Positions 12,518 to 12,697 of a stretch of DNA of 12,697 nt are shown piece by piece; position 1 is the stretch's first letter, and each line of letters opens with the position of its first letter. Made by a program: the position numbers and the translations under genes. Origin of the DNA: Candidatus Omnitrophota bacterium (GTDB lineage: Bacteria > Omnitrophota > Omnitrophia > Omnitrophales > Aquincolibacteriaceae); contig JAHFHB010000027.1 in NCBI GenBank assembly GCA_023247135.1, positions 1 to 12,697 of the forward strand. The letters run 5' to 3'. The notes under the pieces were generated by a model. It did not search any database. It saw only the letters and a program-made list of their open reading frames with translations, and was not told where the DNA came from.

Positions 12518-12697
12518 GCGCCGTCTCCTTGGCTGGAATCATTTCAAGAATTCTTGTTTCGGGTCCTGCCGTACGAAACTTGAGCCATAAAGTATTTTCC
12601 GGAAACAGATCCGCCGCGCGCTCGGCCCATACCACGCACGTGATCGATTTTGCATCTGCCAGCCATTCTCCGAGCCCGATCGCCTCGGCATCTGCCG
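12501..12697 (-). CDS. tsaE: tRNA threonylcarbamoyladenosine biosynthesis ATPase TsaE (partial, C-terminus only)
   Basis: The frame enters from the right window edge and stops at 12501, giving the last 64 residues. ADAEAIGLGEWL, then TCVVWAERAADLFPENTLWL, then the Arg-containing end TRILEMI match the C-terminal part of TsaE, where the usual pattern is a Leu/Gly segment, a V-x-E/A-W-x-E-R strand-loop and a final beta strand. TsaE is a P-loop ATPase that works with TsaB and TsaD to make t6A37 on tRNAs reading ANN codons. The Walker A motif would lie outside the window. Identification rests on a short stretch, so it is likely but not certain. Confidence 0.75.
   Translation of the reverse strand, partial: ADAEAIGLGEWLADAKSITCVVWAERAADLFPENTLWLKFRTAGPETRILEMIPAKETAHDSQK

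Noticed and set aside
1..12697. CRISPR array, insertion sequence or integrase
   Set aside because: No regularly spaced repeats, transposase or recombinase domains were seen on either strand.

Overview
The window is a bacterial chromosome segment. It carries trans-translation genes (ssrA, smpB), EF-P, shikimate-pathway aroA, tsaE and bacterial-type tRNA genes. Almost everything is on the minus strand; the exceptions are a small XRE regulator and a MORN-repeat protein. The exact lineage cannot be fixed from the sequence. The mix of a lipase-maturation-factor-like membrane protein, a coiled-coil/beta-domain membrane protein and an EF-P with a PGN tip would suit an Omnitrophota- or PVC-like bacterium, but this is a weak inference.

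Left part (1 to about 4200, visibly more AT-rich): a LacI-family regulator cut by the window edge, a divergent short XRE regulator, then a two-gene DNA-damage mutagenesis cassette. In that cassette a LexA/UmuD hybrid (winged-helix DNA-binding domain plus UmuD-like self-cleaving peptidase) overlaps a Y-family polymerase gene. The hybrid gene has a near-consensus promoter whose whole -35/-10 spacer is a perfect GAAC-N4-GTTC SOS palindrome, and transcription is predicted to start at the ATG itself. A gene for an unrecognised zinc-ribbon protein lies upstream. This block ends at the 3' end of the tmRNA gene, a classic integration target, so it may be a genomic island.

Middle (4027 to 6129): a structured RNA region with a strong terminator, the tmRNA gene with a readable tag frame, a tandem-ACT protein, smpB, an intergenic region of about 330 nt packed with perfect inverted repeats, then tRNA-Leu(CAG) and tRNA-Val(CAC). 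The pairing of ssrA with its protein partner smpB is the clearest functional unit.

Right part (6150 to 12697, more GC-rich): on the minus strand, in transcription order, a membrane-anchored amidohydrolase, a lipase-maturation-factor-like membrane protein, a coiled-coil membrane protein, aroA and efp. Overlaps and tight spacing suggest one operon through aroA. A MORN-repeat secreted protein diverges from it and appears to have a second leaderless-type promoter. A TPR protein overlapping the 3' end of tsaE closes the window.
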